Shown: one piece after another, positions 31,980 through 40,859 of the stretch
How the letters are laid out: the number at the start of each line of letters is the position of its first letter
How positions within the stretch are numbered: the first letter of the stretch is position 1
Source of the DNA: Streptomyces polyasparticus
GTDB taxonomy: Bacteria; Actinomycetota; Actinomycetes; Streptomycetales; Streptomycetaceae
Reading direction: 5' to 3'
NCBI RefSeq assembly: GCF_014493765.1
Contig: NZ_JACTVJ010000005.1
Coordinates: forward strand, 62,001 to 126,000
DNA length: 64,000 bases
The notes under the pieces: generated by a model
The model's input: the letters and a program-made list of their open reading frames with translations, nothing else
What the model was told of the DNA's origin: nothing
Databases searched by the model: none
Made by a program: the position numbers and the translations under genes

Positions 31980-34124
31980 TCAGGAGACGGAGGTGGGGGA
32001 CGCGAGCGACACACGCCTGCGGGCGGGTCGCCATTCGAGGACCGCCCAGCCGCGGTGCGGCAGTTCGGCCTCGAGTTCTGGGTGGCCGTCGACCTGCGTC
32101 ATGGAGGTCGGGGCCGGTTCCGCGAGCGGCGCGAGCAGCGTGGCCCGCACCGCGTGGGGGGTTCCGGGCAGGCCGAGACGCAGCCGGCCGGGGTCGGCGC
32201 TGCCGTTGGCCACGGCGAGCCGGATCAGGTCGCCGCTGCGGGCGGCGTGCGGGATGAGGTGCGGGGAGCCGGACACCAGGGGCAGCCGGGGCTGGTCGCC
32301 CTCCAGGAAGCGCACCGTGGCGTGCAGGAGCCGCTGCCCCGGATCGCTGCGGGCGAGGTCGGCGGGCGCCGTGGCGGCGAGCACCGCGACCCGGCCGCCG
32401 AGCGCGTTGACGAAGTGGCTGCGCCCGGCGCCCCAGGGCCGGCCGTCAGGCGTACGGATCCGGGTGAGGACCTGGGCGCCCGGCTCCTCTTCGAGGTGCG
32501 CGAGCGCGGGCTGGACGTCGACGCTGAGCTGCTCGCCCTGCTCGGTGGCCGAGTGGCGTGCGGCCTGCACACCTTCGCCGCTCACCCGCTCCATGGCCTG
32601 CGAGCCTGCCTCGGTCAACTGCTCCACGGCATACGGTCCTTCGGAGTGCTCGGCGTCGCGCCCGTACACCCCCGCGGCCCGTACGCCGAGCAGAGCACCG
32701 AATCCGCGCTCGGTGAGCCGCCGCGCGGCCACCCCGTCGAGGAGCAGCCCGCCGGCCAGCATCGCGCGCAGCGCTTCGTCGCCGAAGGCGTCGGCGCACC
32801 GGCCGAACAGTGCCTGCACCGGGCCCGGTCCCGAGGTGACCGGAACGCCGTAGCCGAGCAGATAGTCCGCGGCGGGCGCGGGGTCCACGGCGAGTTCGTG
32901 CAGCGCACCCTCGCCGGTCTGCACGTGCGCGGCGGTGGCCGGCCGCCAGGGCAGGCCGACGCCGATCGGTTCCGCCTGTTCCGTGCGGCGCCCGGCGAGC
33001 CAGTCGAGCGCGGGCCGCGAGCGCCGCAGCAGCGCGTCGATCCGCGGGAAGCGGTCCGCGTGCCCGGCCGCGCTCGGGTGCACGTTGAGCAACAGGGCTT
33101 CCGCGCCCGCGAGTTGCGCGGTCACCATCTCGGACCAGGTCTGCGTGTCCGACTTCGACCAGGCCGTGTGGGGCCAGTTCTCGATCTCCGGCTCGACGGC
33201 CACGTGCGCCGGGCGCAGCGCCCGCTGGGCCTCCAGGGACCAGACGGCCGAGGCGAGTTGGCGGGCCGGAACGTCCGAGTAGGGCGCGAAGTGCGGGCGC
33301 TGCGTGACGCGTCCGCCGATGGACAGGGCCCCGAAAAGGGCCTCCCAGTCGCGCCCTTCGACCGAGTGCAGGGCCGGCGTCGAACTCATCAGGCCGAGCC
33401 GGGCGGCTCCGGCCGAGTTCTCCCGTACGGCCGCGGCGAGACCCTCGGCGACTTCGAGCTGCGCCGTACGCCAGACCTCCTGGAGCAGCGCACGCCACGG
33501 ATGCGGAGGCCCGGGCCGCGTGACGGCGGCCACCACGTCCGGCCGCGTCACCTGCTCTCCCACGAGCGCGGAGAGCCGCTCCATCATCAGCGGCTCGAAG
33601 CCGCCGCCCCAGTCCAGCGGGGCGTGGTTGTGGAAGCGGAAGTCGTCCTCCACCCACAGCACGCGGAAGCCGAGGCGGGCGAAGCGCCCGTAGTGCGCGT
33701 ACAGCCAGTCACGCCAGGCGGGACAGGCGAACGAGGCCTGGGCCGCGGCCGCCTTGCCCGTCGGCGAGACCATGGGGGCGAAGCCGGGCCGGCCGGTCCT
33801 GCCGCGGTCCGCGTGCCCGGCCGTCACCCACGGGTTGAGGCTGACGTCCAGGCCCGCCTCGGTGAGTACGGAACGGGCCTCGGAAGCCGCCGCGAACCAG
33901 CGGTCCTCCTCGGCGCCGAGGAGATGTCCGGTGTACTCCTCCTCCGCGCCGAGCAGCAGAACGACCTCACCGACCCCGTTCTCGTCGCACACCTTGGCCA
34001 GCGCGGCGGCCCGCTGCGCCAGGTCGGCGCCGGGCCGCAGCTGGTAGCGCAGGTGGTAGCGCGCCCGGGGCCCGCGGATCCCCGCGGGCACGCCGTCCGG
34101 CCGTCCAGCTCGTTCCCTCACCAC
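31980..34124 (-). CDS. Uncharacterised large TIM-barrel-like protein (putative glycosidase)
   Basis: A 714-residue cytoplasmic protein not recognised as a named family. The first 400 residues have barrel-like strands with acidic residues at strand ends: VVLLLGAEEEYTGHLLG, FRVLWVEDDFRFHNHAPLDWGGGFEP, HVAVEPEIENWPHTAWSKSD and EALLLNVHPS. The segment ALRAMLAGGLLLDGVAARRL, followed by ERGFGALLGV, resembles the amidotransferase-like second domain of GH42-type beta-galactosidases, and a beta-rich tail ends the protein. No signal peptide is seen. It shares an operon with the secreted RICIN protein and is divergent from a ROK regulator, so a role in breaking an imported glycan is likely but unproven. 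GTG start with GGAGG 10 nt upstream. Confidence 0.7.
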   Translation of the reverse strand: MVRERAGRPDGVPAGIRGPRARYHLRYQLRPGADLAQRAAALAKVCDENGVGEVVLLLGAEEEYTGHLLGAEEDRWFAAASEARSVLTEAGLDVSLNPWVTAGHADRGRTGRPGFAPMVSPTGKAAAAQASFACPAWRDWLYAHYGRFARLGFRVLWVEDDFRFHNHAPLDWGGGFEPLMMERLSALVGEQVTRPDVVAAVTRPGPPHPWRALLQEVWRTAQLEVAEGLAAAVRENSAGAARLGLMSSTPALHSVEGRDWEALFGALSIGGRVTQRPHFAPYSDVPARQLASAVWSLEAQRALRPAHVAVEPEIENWPHTAWSKSDTQTWSEMVTAQLAGAEALLLNVHPSAAGHADRFPRIDALLRRSRPALDWLAGRRTEQAEPIGVGLPWRPATAAHVQTGEGALHELAVDPAPAADYLLGYGVPVTSGPGPVQALFGRCADAFGDEALRAMLAGGLLLDGVAARRLTERGFGALLGVRAAGVYGRDAEHSEGPYAVEQLTEAGSQAMERVSGEGVQAARHSATEQGEQLSVDVQPALAHLEEEPGAQVLTRIRTPDGRPWGAGRSHFVNALGGRVAVLAATAPADLARSDPGQRLLHATVRFLEGDQPRLPLVSGSPHLIPHAARSGDLIRLAVANGSADPGRLRLGLPGTPHAVRATLLAPLAEPAPTSMTQVDGHPELEAELPHRGWAVLEWRPARRRVSLASPTSVS

Positions 34125-34174
34125 GTGCTCAGCGCCTCCAAGTGGGACCCGTCTTTAATTCGGCTAGGATCCGA

Positions 34175-34183
34175 AATTAGTAA
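34175..34183. promoter_or_regulatory. Second TTACTAATT box, in the ROK/714-residue-protein divergent gap
   Basis: The minus strand reads TTACTAATT here, identical to the box ahead of the first ROK gene (6250-6258). The surrounding AT-rich island holds a -35-like TTGACT (minus strand, 34194-34189) for the 714-residue-protein operon, so a bound regulator would cover its promoter. Confidence 0.4.
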
Positions 34184-34302
34184 TGCCTAGTCAATGGGTG
34201 CGCAAGAGATTGTTCTTGTGATCGGGCAGGGCCCCTCGCCGCGCCGGTGACCTCTCGCGTACGTTGACCTGCAGCGCGAGCGAGGACGCGAGGAGAGACC
34301 GA

Positions 34303-35577
34303 GTGACGGCAGATCAGCGGGGACCGGGTGTCCGTACCCCGGGCGGCGACGGACCGCACAAGGCAGGCGACCGCGCCTCCCTGCGCCGGACCAACCTCGG
34401 CCAGGTGCTGCGGCTGCTGCGCGACGCCGGGCCCCGGCCCCGTACGCGGATCGCTGCGGAGACCGGGCTGCCCAAGGCCACGATCACCAATCTGGTGGCC
34501 GAGTTGATGGAGCGCGGCCTGGTGCGGGAGGGGGAACCCACTCGTGACGGATCGATCGGGCGGCCCAGCCGTACCGTGGAGATCGACGGGCGCGCGATCT
34601 GCGGCATCGGCGTCGAGATCAGCGCCGACTATCTCTTCCTCATCGCACTCGACCTGCGCGGCGAGGTGGCCGCCGAACAGCACATCCCGCTCGACGTCCG
34701 GGGCCTCGGCGCGGACGAGGTGCTCGACCGCGCGGCGGAGGCGATCCGTGACACCCGCCGCAGGCTGCGCAGCCGGGGCATGCACACCGTGGCCGTGACG
34801 GTGGCGGCCCCCGGCGTGATCGAGCACCGCAGCGGAGTGGTCTCCTACGCGCCGAACATCGAGTGGCGGGACGTGGACGTCGTCGGCTTCCTGACCCGGC
34901 GCCTGGGCCCCCGGAGCCCGCGGATCGACCTGGAGAACGACGCCAAACTCGGCGCTCTCGCCGAGTACTTGATCGCGGCCGCGGCCGGCATCCACGACCT
35001 GATCTACGTCACCGGCGAGACGGGGGTCGGCGGCGGCATCATCACGGAGGGACGGCTGCTGCGCGGCGCGGCCGGATACGCCGGCGAGATCGGCCATATG
35101 CGGCTGAGCCCCGACGGGAAGCTCTGCGCCTGTGGCCGCCGCGGCTGCTGGGAGACCATGGTCGGCCTGCACGCCCTGCTCGACCACGCCGCCGCCCCCG
35201 GCGATCCCGTACGGGACGCGACGGTGGACCTGGAGCTGCGGCTCGCGGAACTGCGGCGCCGCGCCGACGCGGGCGAGCCGGCCACCACGGCCGCGCTGGA
35301 AGCCATCACGGAAGGGCTCGCCCTCGGGCTCGCCGCCCTGACCGACATCCTCAACCCCCGGGCCATCGTCCTCGGCGGCTACTTCGCCTATTTCGGCGAC
35401 CACTTGATCACCCGCGTCCAGAGCGAGCTGACCGAACGCGTCATGGCCCCCGACGCGGGCGGCTGCACCGTCCTGGCGTCCACGCTCGGCTTCAGCGCGG
35501 CGGCGCGGGGCGCGGCTTCGCTCGCGCTCGATGTGGTGTACCAGGATCCGGGTGGAACGCTCGCATCCTCGTCGTAG
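34303..35577 (+). CDS. ROK-family transcriptional regulator with intact zinc motif
   Basis: A 424-residue regulator. The N-terminal winged HTH reads RTRIAAETGLPKATITNLV, followed by the wing GLVREGEPTRDGSIGRPSRTVEI. The ROK sugar-sensing fold shows VTGETGVGGGIITEG and GYAGEIGHMRL, and the complete zinc site is CACGRRGCWE. GTG 34303 has an AGGAGAG box. It is divergent from the operon encoding the 714-residue protein and the RICIN protein, and lies upstream of a broken GH31 gene, so it is the probable local repressor of a glycan locus that has partly decayed. Confidence 0.9.
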   Translation: MTADQRGPGVRTPGGDGPHKAGDRASLRRTNLGQVLRLLRDAGPRPRTRIAAETGLPKATITNLVAELMERGLVREGEPTRDGSIGRPSRTVEIDGRAICGIGVEISADYLFLIALDLRGEVAAEQHIPLDVRGLGADEVLDRAAEAIRDTRRRLRSRGMHTVAVTVAAPGVIEHRSGVVSYAPNIEWRDVDVVGFLTRRLGPRSPRIDLENDAKLGALAEYLIAAAAGIHDLIYVTGETGVGGGIITEGRLLRGAAGYAGEIGHMRLSPDGKLCACGRRGCWETMVGLHALLDHAAAPGDPVRDATVDLELRLAELRRRADAGEPATTAALEAITEGLALGLAALTDILNPRAIVLGGYFAYFGDHLITRVQSELTERVMAPDAGGCTVLASTLGFSAAARGAASLALDVVYQDPGGTLASSS

Positions 35578-35832
35578 GCACCGGCAGTTGCGGATTTCTG
35601 CTCGCTGAGGAGCTGTCTCACACACGTCCGCGCAATAGATCTTGCTCTGGGCGACAAACCCGTACCAGCCTTCGGGTGCCCGCAGAGAGCCTCCGACCGG
35701 CTCGGAACAGCCCTGTCACCACCAGACTTGGGCCGACGTGCGTCCACGTGCAGGGCACTTTCGGCGTGCCGATCCGCGCCGCTTTCCGCGGATCCTCCGC
35801 CGCACGCCCATCCCCACGAGGAGGGAACAGCC

Positions 35833-36120
35833 ATGCCCATCAGAGCCGGACGAGCAGGGGCCATGCTCGCCGCAGGAGCCCTGTTCGCCCTGTCCGCGAC
35901 GGCGGGCCCCGCCCGGGCCGAAGCCCCGGACCCGCAAGCGGACGGCACCGTCGTCGACGGTGATGCCCGATTCCAAGTGCTCACCCCCACCTTGATCCGC
36001 CTGGAGTACGCACAGGACGGGAAGTTCGAGGACCGGCCCACCGTCAACGCCGTCAAAGGTGCCTTCGACGCGCCCGCGTACACGTCGGAGGTGGAGGACG
36101 GGTACCGCGTCATCCGCGCA
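35833..36120 (+). pseudogene. Truncated N-terminus of a secreted GH31 (alpha-xylosidase/alpha-glucosidase-like) enzyme
   Basis: From ATG 35833 a signal peptide (RAGRAGAMLAAGALFALSA, cut near ARA-EAP) is followed by the GH31 galactose-mutarotase-like N-domain: TVVDGDARFQVLTPTLIRLEY, then FEDRPTVNAVKG and APAYTSEVEDGYRVI. After about residue 95 homology stops abruptly and the frame ends at 36183 in unrelated sequence. A full enzyme of this type has 700-1000 residues, so nearly all of the gene is gone. The junction is followed directly by tandem repeats and then the GlxA regulator, which points to a deletion. The 255 bases upstream (35578-35832) show no gene. Confidence 0.75.
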
Positions 36121-36201
36121 GTATTTCGGCCATCGGATGGGGGGAGAGTCCGGGGCAACAGGGGTGGCGGGTGGGCAAGTTGAGGGTCTCGAGCGCCGCC
36201 G

Positions 36202-36268
36202 GGCGGAGGCACGGGCGCAGGCGCAGGCGGAGGCACGGGCGCAGGCGCAGGCACTGACACAGGCGCAG
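36202..36268. repeat. 24-bp tandem duplication plus degenerate third copy
   Basis: Two identical 24-bp copies (36202-36225, 36226-36249) rich in GGCGCAGGC, with a decayed third copy, lie between the GH31 remnant and the GlxA gene. Confidence 0.85.
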
Positions 36269-36300
36269 AAACCGGAATCCGCACCCCGTACCCTCTCCCT

Positions 36301-37257
36301 GTGCCCACCCCCCGCCTCCACCGCGTCGCCGTCCTCGTCCTGGAGGGTGCGAAGCCGCTCGATGTCGGGATCCCCGCGCAGGTCTTCACGACCCGCGCGA
36401 GCATGCCGTACGAAGTGCGCGTCTGCGGGGCGCAGCCCGGGCTCGTGACCGGCGGCGACGGCCTGTCGTACCACGTGGCCCACGGTCTCGACGCGCTCGC
36501 CTGGGCCGAGATCGTCTTCGTCCCCGGCTACCGATTCCCCGACCACGAAGACCCGCCGCCGGCCGTGGTCGACGCGTTGATCGCCGCCCACGAGCGGGGC
36601 GCGCGTCTGGCCGCCATCTCCACCGGCGCCTTCGCGCTCGCCGCCACCGGGCTGCTCGACGGCCGGCGCGCCACGACGCACTGGCACTACACCCGGGCGC
36701 TCGCGGCCAGGCATCCGCTCGTCCAGGTCGACGAGAACGTCCTGTTCATCGACGAGGGCAGCGTGCTCACCTCGGCCGGCGCCGCCTCCGGCATCGACCT
36801 GTGCCTGCACATCCTGCGCGGCGACCTCGGCGTGGCCGCGTCCAATCACGCGGCCAGGCGCCTGGTCGCGGCCCCGTACCGCAGCGGCGGCCAGGCACAG
36901 TACGTGCCGCGCAGCGTGCCCGAGCCGCTCGGCGAGCGGTTCGCGGCCACCCGCGAGTGGGCGCTGCACCGGCTCGGCGACCCCCTCACCCTCGACATAC
37001 TGGCGCGACAGGCGGGGGTCTCGCCGCGCACCTTCTCGCGGCGCTTCGTCGAGGAGACCGGCTACACCCCCATGCAGTGGGTGATGCGGGCCCGTATCGA
37101 CCTGGCCCGCGAACTCCTCGAGCGCTCACAGCGCAGCGTCGAACAGATCGCGGCCGACACCGGGCTCGGCACCGGCGCGAACCTGCGTCTGCACTTCCAG
37201 CACATTCTCGGCACGACGCCGACCGAGTACCGGCGCACGTTCACTCAGGGGGAATGA
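36301..37257 (+). CDS. GlxA-type AraC-family regulator with DJ-1/PfpI domain
   Basis: A 318-residue regulator. The N-terminal class-I amidotransferase-like (DJ-1/PfpI) sensor domain includes VAVLVLEGAKPLDVGIPAQVF, AEIVFVPGYRFPD and LAAISTGAFALAATGLLDGRRATTHW, where Thr stands in the place of the nucleophile Cys. The C-terminal pair of AraC helix-turn-helices reads 'LDILARQAGVSPRTFSRRFV' and 'VEQIAADTGLGTGANLRLHF'. The sensor is probably a ligand-binding rather than an enzymatic domain. TACCCT (36289-36294) ends 6 nt before GTG 36301 without a ribosome-binding site, so the transcript looks leaderless. The GAPDH gene follows in the same direction. Confidence 0.88.
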   Translation: MPTPRLHRVAVLVLEGAKPLDVGIPAQVFTTRASMPYEVRVCGAQPGLVTGGDGLSYHVAHGLDALAWAEIVFVPGYRFPDHEDPPPAVVDALIAAHERGARLAAISTGAFALAATGLLDGRRATTHWHYTRALAARHPLVQVDENVLFIDEGSVLTSAGAASGIDLCLHILRGDLGVAASNHAARRLVAAPYRSGGQAQYVPRSVPEPLGERFAATREWALHRLGDPLTLDILARQAGVSPRTFSRRFVEETGYTPMQWVMRARIDLARELLERSQRSVEQIAADTGLGTGANLRLHFQHILGTTPTEYRRTFTQGE

Positions 37258-37365
37258 CCGGCCGTACAGCCGGTGGCGCGATCCTTTTGAACCATGGCGT
37301 TCCCGCCACTGTCAGCAGCGCACTCCGCGAGCGAGCCTGGTGGCGAAGGAAAGGGGACACCTCAC

Positions 37366-38370
37366 ATGACCAGCACCCGCATCGCCATCAACGGATTCGG
37401 CCGCATCGGACGCAACGTGCTGCGCGCACTCCTGGAGCGCGACACCGCGCTGGAGATCGTCGCGGTCAACGACCTCACCGAGCCCGCCACGCTCGCCCGG
37501 CTGCTCGCGTACGACAGCACGGCGGGCCGGCTCGGCCGCCCGGTGAGCGTCGACGGCAACACCCTCGTCGTCGACGGCCGCCGCATCACGGTCCTCGCCG
37601 AGCGCGATCCTGCGCAGCTGCCGTGGGCCGAACTCGGCGTCGACATCGTCCTTGAGGCCACGGGCCGCTTCACCGCCGCCAAGGCCGCCCGCGTCCACCT
37701 CGACGCGGGCGCGAAGAAGGTGCTCGTCAGCGCCCCCTCGGACGGCGCCGACGTCACCCTCGCGTACGGGGTCAACACCGACGCGTACGACCCCGAGATC
37801 CACACGATCGTCTCGAACGCCTCCTGCACCACGAACGCGCTCGCACCGCTGGCCAAGGTGCTCGACGAACTCGCCGGTATCGAGCACGGGTTCATGACGA
37901 CCGTGCACGCGTACACCCAGGAGCAGAACCTCCAGGACGGTCCGCACCGCGACCCCCGCCGCGCCCGCGCCGCCGGTGTCAACATCGTGCCGACCACGAC
38001 CGGCGCCGCCAAGGCGATCGGCCTGGTCCTGCCGAACCTCGACGGCAAGCTGTCGGGCGACTCGATCCGCGTACCGGTGCCGGTCGGTTCGATCGTCGAA
38101 CTCAACACGACCGTCGCCCGCGACGTGACCCGCGACGAGGTCCTCGCGGCCTACCGCACCGCGGCCGAGGGCCCGCTGGCCGGCGTCCTCGAGTACTCGG
38201 ACGACCCGCTCGTCTCCTCGGACATCACCGGCAACCCCGCCTCGTCCATCTTCGACTCGGCCCTCACCCGCGTCGACGGCCGCCACATCAAGGTGGTCGC
38301 CTGGTACGACAACGAGTGGGGCTTCTCCAACCGCGTGATCGACACGCTGGAGCTGTTGGCGGGTCGCTGA
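37366..38370 (+). CDS. gap: Type I glyceraldehyde-3-phosphate dehydrogenase
   Basis: A 334-residue enzyme converting glyceraldehyde-3-phosphate, phosphate and NAD to 1,3-bisphosphoglycerate. All hallmarks are present: the cofactor start IAINGFGRIGRNVLRALLE, SNASCTTNALAPL with the catalytic Cys154, and the base His181 in TTVHAYTQEQ. The NDLT segment (35-38) after the second strand favours NAD. ATG 37366 is preceded by a GGAAAGGGG region. Streptomycetes often carry more than one gap gene. This one stands apart from pgk/tpi, behind a GlxA regulator, and may be a secondary copy. Confidence 0.93.
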   Translation: MTSTRIAINGFGRIGRNVLRALLERDTALEIVAVNDLTEPATLARLLAYDSTAGRLGRPVSVDGNTLVVDGRRITVLAERDPAQLPWAELGVDIVLEATGRFTAAKAARVHLDAGAKKVLVSAPSDGADVTLAYGVNTDAYDPEIHTIVSNASCTTNALAPLAKVLDELAGIEHGFMTTVHAYTQEQNLQDGPHRDPRRARAAGVNIVPTTTGAAKAIGLVLPNLDGKLSGDSIRVPVPVGSIVELNTTVARDVTRDEVLAAYRTAAEGPLAGVLEYSDDPLVSSDITGNPASSIFDSALTRVDGRHIKVVAWYDNEWGFSNRVIDTLELLAGR

Positions 38371-38440
38371 TTCCTGCTTGTGCGATGTCAGGACAAAACG
38401 GCCTGACAGGGCAAAGCGGCTGAACACCGGCCGCAGACAC

Positions 38441-38481
38441 AGGGCGCCCGGACCGCATCGAAGGTGCGGCCCGGGCGCCCT
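38441..38481 (+). terminator. Hairpin downstream of gap
   Basis: 17-bp arms with one mismatch (38441-38457, 38465-38481, 7-nt loop), 70 bp after the gap stop. A strong GC stem, probably the transcription end. Confidence 0.7.
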
Positions 38482-38619
38482 TCGCCGCGTCCTGTACCGG
38501 AACCGGTCGAATCGATATCCGAGGTGCGCTCCGCCGCTTAACCTTTGGGCACCACGCCCGAGGGTGCTTCCGCACCGACCGGCACTACGTGCGCGCTGCG
38601 GAAACGGAGGATGTTCACA

Positions 38620-39261
38620 GTGGATTCGACTCCCGAGGCCTCGGGCAACGCCGGCGAAGTGACAGGCGTGTTCGTGCACCGCCTTCCCGAGGACACCTGG
38701 TGGTGGTCCGACGAGATGTACCGGCTGCACGGTTACGAACCCGACTCCGTCACACCGAGCATCCGGCTCCTGCGCAAGCATCAGCACCCAGACGACGCCC
38801 AGCGTGTCGCCGGCATACTCGCCGCCGCCCGCGAGACGGGCGAGCCGTTCGCCTGCTACCACCGCATCCTCGATGCCTCCGACCGCGAGCTCAAGGTCGT
38901 GCTGGTCGGCGACGGACGCCTCGACGACAGCGGCTCGGTCGTGACCCTGCGCGGATTCTTCATCGATGTCACGCATCCGGTCGCCCAGGAGGTGAACGAG
39001 GCCGCCGAACCTCACATCCACCGCGCACGGGCCAGCCAGGCGGCCATCGACCAGGCACGCGGCATCCTGATGGCCTTGTACGGAATCGACGCCGATGTCG
39101 CGCTCCGCTTGCTGCGCCGCCACTCCCAGCACACCAACACCAAGCTGCGCGACCTCTCCGCAGCCATCACCGACGCCGCACCGACCGCGCCCGGCGCACC
39201 GCAGGAGGGCCTCCACCAGCGGATCACCCGCGTGCTGTACACCTCCGGGCAGGAAGGCTGA
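38620..39261 (+). CDS. PAS-ANTAR regulatory protein
   Basis: A 213-residue protein. An N-terminal PAS fold (WWWSDEMYRLHGYEPDSVTPS and CYHRILDASDRELKVVLVGDG) is followed by an ANTAR RNA-binding domain (ASQAAIDQARGILMALYG, DADVALRLLRRHSQHTN, LRDLSAAI). ANTAR proteins act on nascent RNA as antiterminators. The PAS part would sense a signal. GTG 38620 is preferred over ATG 38611 because the GGAGG box at 38606-38610 would abut the latter but is 9 nt from the former. No clear partner gene is next to it. Confidence 0.87.
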   Translation: MDSTPEASGNAGEVTGVFVHRLPEDTWWWSDEMYRLHGYEPDSVTPSIRLLRKHQHPDDAQRVAGILAAARETGEPFACYHRILDASDRELKVVLVGDGRLDDSGSVVTLRGFFIDVTHPVAQEVNEAAEPHIHRARASQAAIDQARGILMALYGIDADVALRLLRRHSQHTNTKLRDLSAAITDAAPTAPGAPQEGLHQRITRVLYTSGQEG

Positions 39262-39329
39262 GCCGTACCTCCACGAGCAGGCCCGAGCGCTGACCGGCGC
39301 CATACAGGCGGGGCGGGGCGGGCATGCAC

Positions 39330-40730
39330 TCAGCCCAGGTACTGGCTGGTCCCTCGCGCCAAATAGGCCCCATGCCCTGCCCGCCCCACGAACTCCCTCT
39401 GATCGATGACGAGTTCACCCCGCGACAGGACGCTCTCGACCCGCCCCGTCACCCGCTTCCCCTCATACGCCGAGTAGTCCACATTCATGTGGTGCGTCTC
39501 GGCGGACATCACCTGTTCCGCCGCCGGGTCGTAGATCACCACATCCGCGTCCGCGCCCGGCGCGATCGTGCCCTTCTTCCCGTACAGGCCGAACATCCGC
39601 GCCGGCGTGGCGCACGCGATCTCGATCCAGCGGCGGCGGGAGATGTGGCCGTCAAGGACCGCCTGGTGCAGCAGGTCCATCCGGTTCTCGACGCCCGGCA
39701 GCCCGTTCGGGATCTTCGAGAAGTCCCCGCGGCCCAGTTCCTTCTGCCCCACGAAGCAGAACGGGCAGTGGTCCGTCGACACCACCTGGAGGTCATTGGT
39801 CCGCAGCCCCCGCCACAACGCCGCCTGATGCTCGCGCGGCCGCAGCGGTGTCGAGCAGACGTACTTGGCGCCCTCGAAGTCCGGCTCCGCCAGGTTGTCC
39901 GTCGACAGGAACAGGTACTGCGGGCAGGTCTCCCCGAACACCGGCAGGCCCTCGTCCCGCGCCCGCGCCAGCTCCGCCACCGCCTCCTGGGCCGACACAT
40001 GCACCACGTACACGGGTGCACCGGCCACCTGCGCCAGCTTGATCACCCGATGCGTGGCCTCCGCTTCGAGCAGCGCCTTCCGCACCTCTCCGTGATACCG
40101 CGGATCCGTCTCACCGCGCTGCAGCGCCTGTTCCACGAGCACATCGATCGCGAGCCCGTTCTCCGCGTGCATCATGATCATGCCGCCGTTGGACGATGCC
40201 CGCTGCATCGCCCGCAGGATCTGACCGTCGTCGGAGAAGAAGACCCCCGGGTAGGCGGTGAACAGCTTGAAGCTGGTCAGGCCCTCCTCCACCAGGAGGT
40301 CCATCTCCTTCAGGGTCCGGTCGTTCACGTCCGACAGGATCATGTGGAACCCGTAGTCGATCGCGCAGTTGCCGTCCGCCTTCGCGTACCAGGCGTCAAG
40401 ACCGGCCCGCAGCGACTGCCCCTTCGTCTGCACCGCGAAGTCCACGATCGTCGTCGTGCCGCCCCACGCCGCCGCCTTCGTGCCCGTCTCGAAGGTGTCC
40501 GAGGCGAAGGTTCCGCCGAAGGGCAGCTCCATGTGCGTGTGCACGTCCACGCCGCCGGGGATCACGTACTTCCCCGTCGCGTCGAGCACCCGGTCCGCCG
40601 AGGCCGACCATTCCTGTGTGCCGGGGGCCGCCAGGGCCGCGATGCGGCCGTCCTCGATCAGGACGTCGGCGTGGGTCTCGTCGGCGGCCGTGATGACCAG
40701 GCCGCCGGTGATGAGGGTACGGGTCGTCAT
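39330..40730 (-). CDS. Dihydropyrimidinase (hydantoinase)
   Basis: A 466-residue cyclic amidohydrolase that opens dihydrouracil/dihydrothymine to N-carbamoyl-beta-amino acids. The metal ligands are visible: His64 and His66 in VDVHTHMELP, the carboxylated Lys155 in TSFKLFTAYPG and His in MHAENG. The tail has the typical KGTIAPGADADVVIYDP. It is the last gene of a minus-strand run containing beta-ureidopropionase and an omega-aminotransferase, which together carry dihydropyrimidine to a semialdehyde. Between it and the aminotransferase gene is a 129-bp purine-rich gap. Confidence 0.92.
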   Translation of the reverse strand: MTTRTLITGGLVITAADETHADVLIEDGRIAALAAPGTQEWSASADRVLDATGKYVIPGGVDVHTHMELPFGGTFASDTFETGTKAAAWGGTTTIVDFAVQTKGQSLRAGLDAWYAKADGNCAIDYGFHMILSDVNDRTLKEMDLLVEEGLTSFKLFTAYPGVFFSDDGQILRAMQRASSNGGMIMMHAENGLAIDVLVEQALQRGETDPRYHGEVRKALLEAEATHRVIKLAQVAGAPVYVVHVSAQEAVAELARARDEGLPVFGETCPQYLFLSTDNLAEPDFEGAKYVCSTPLRPREHQAALWRGLRTNDLQVVSTDHCPFCFVGQKELGRGDFSKIPNGLPGVENRMDLLHQAVLDGHISRRRWIEIACATPARMFGLYGKKGTIAPGADADVVIYDPAAEQVMSAETHHMNVDYSAYEGKRVTGRVESVLSRGELVIDQREFVGRAGHGAYLARGTSQYLG

Positions 40731-40773
40731 GGCTTCCCCCAGGGGTGGGATTCGGCAACAGCAGGCAGATCAA

Positions 40774-40851
40774 CGGAGGGGACAGAGAGGACGGAGGGGA
40801 CGGAGGGAACAGGCGGGTCGGAGGAAACAGACGGGACGGAGGGGACAGAGG
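40774..40851. repeat. Purine-rich GGAGGGGACA-like tract
   Basis: About 78 bases of nearly pure purine on the plus strand, with recurring GACGGAGGGGACGGAGGG and GGACGGAGGGGACAGAGG blocks, fill the gap between the aminotransferase and dihydropyrimidinase genes. No gene is seen in it. Confidence 0.8.
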
Positions 40852-40859
40852 CGCGTCAA

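Noticed and set aside
29860-32853. Open frame of almost 1000 codons on the plus strand opposite the RICIN-protein gene and part of the gene for the 714-residue protein
   Set aside because: No domain-like segments, and it runs through tandem repeats and a terminator. The minus-strand genes have signal peptides, domains and ribosome-binding sites.
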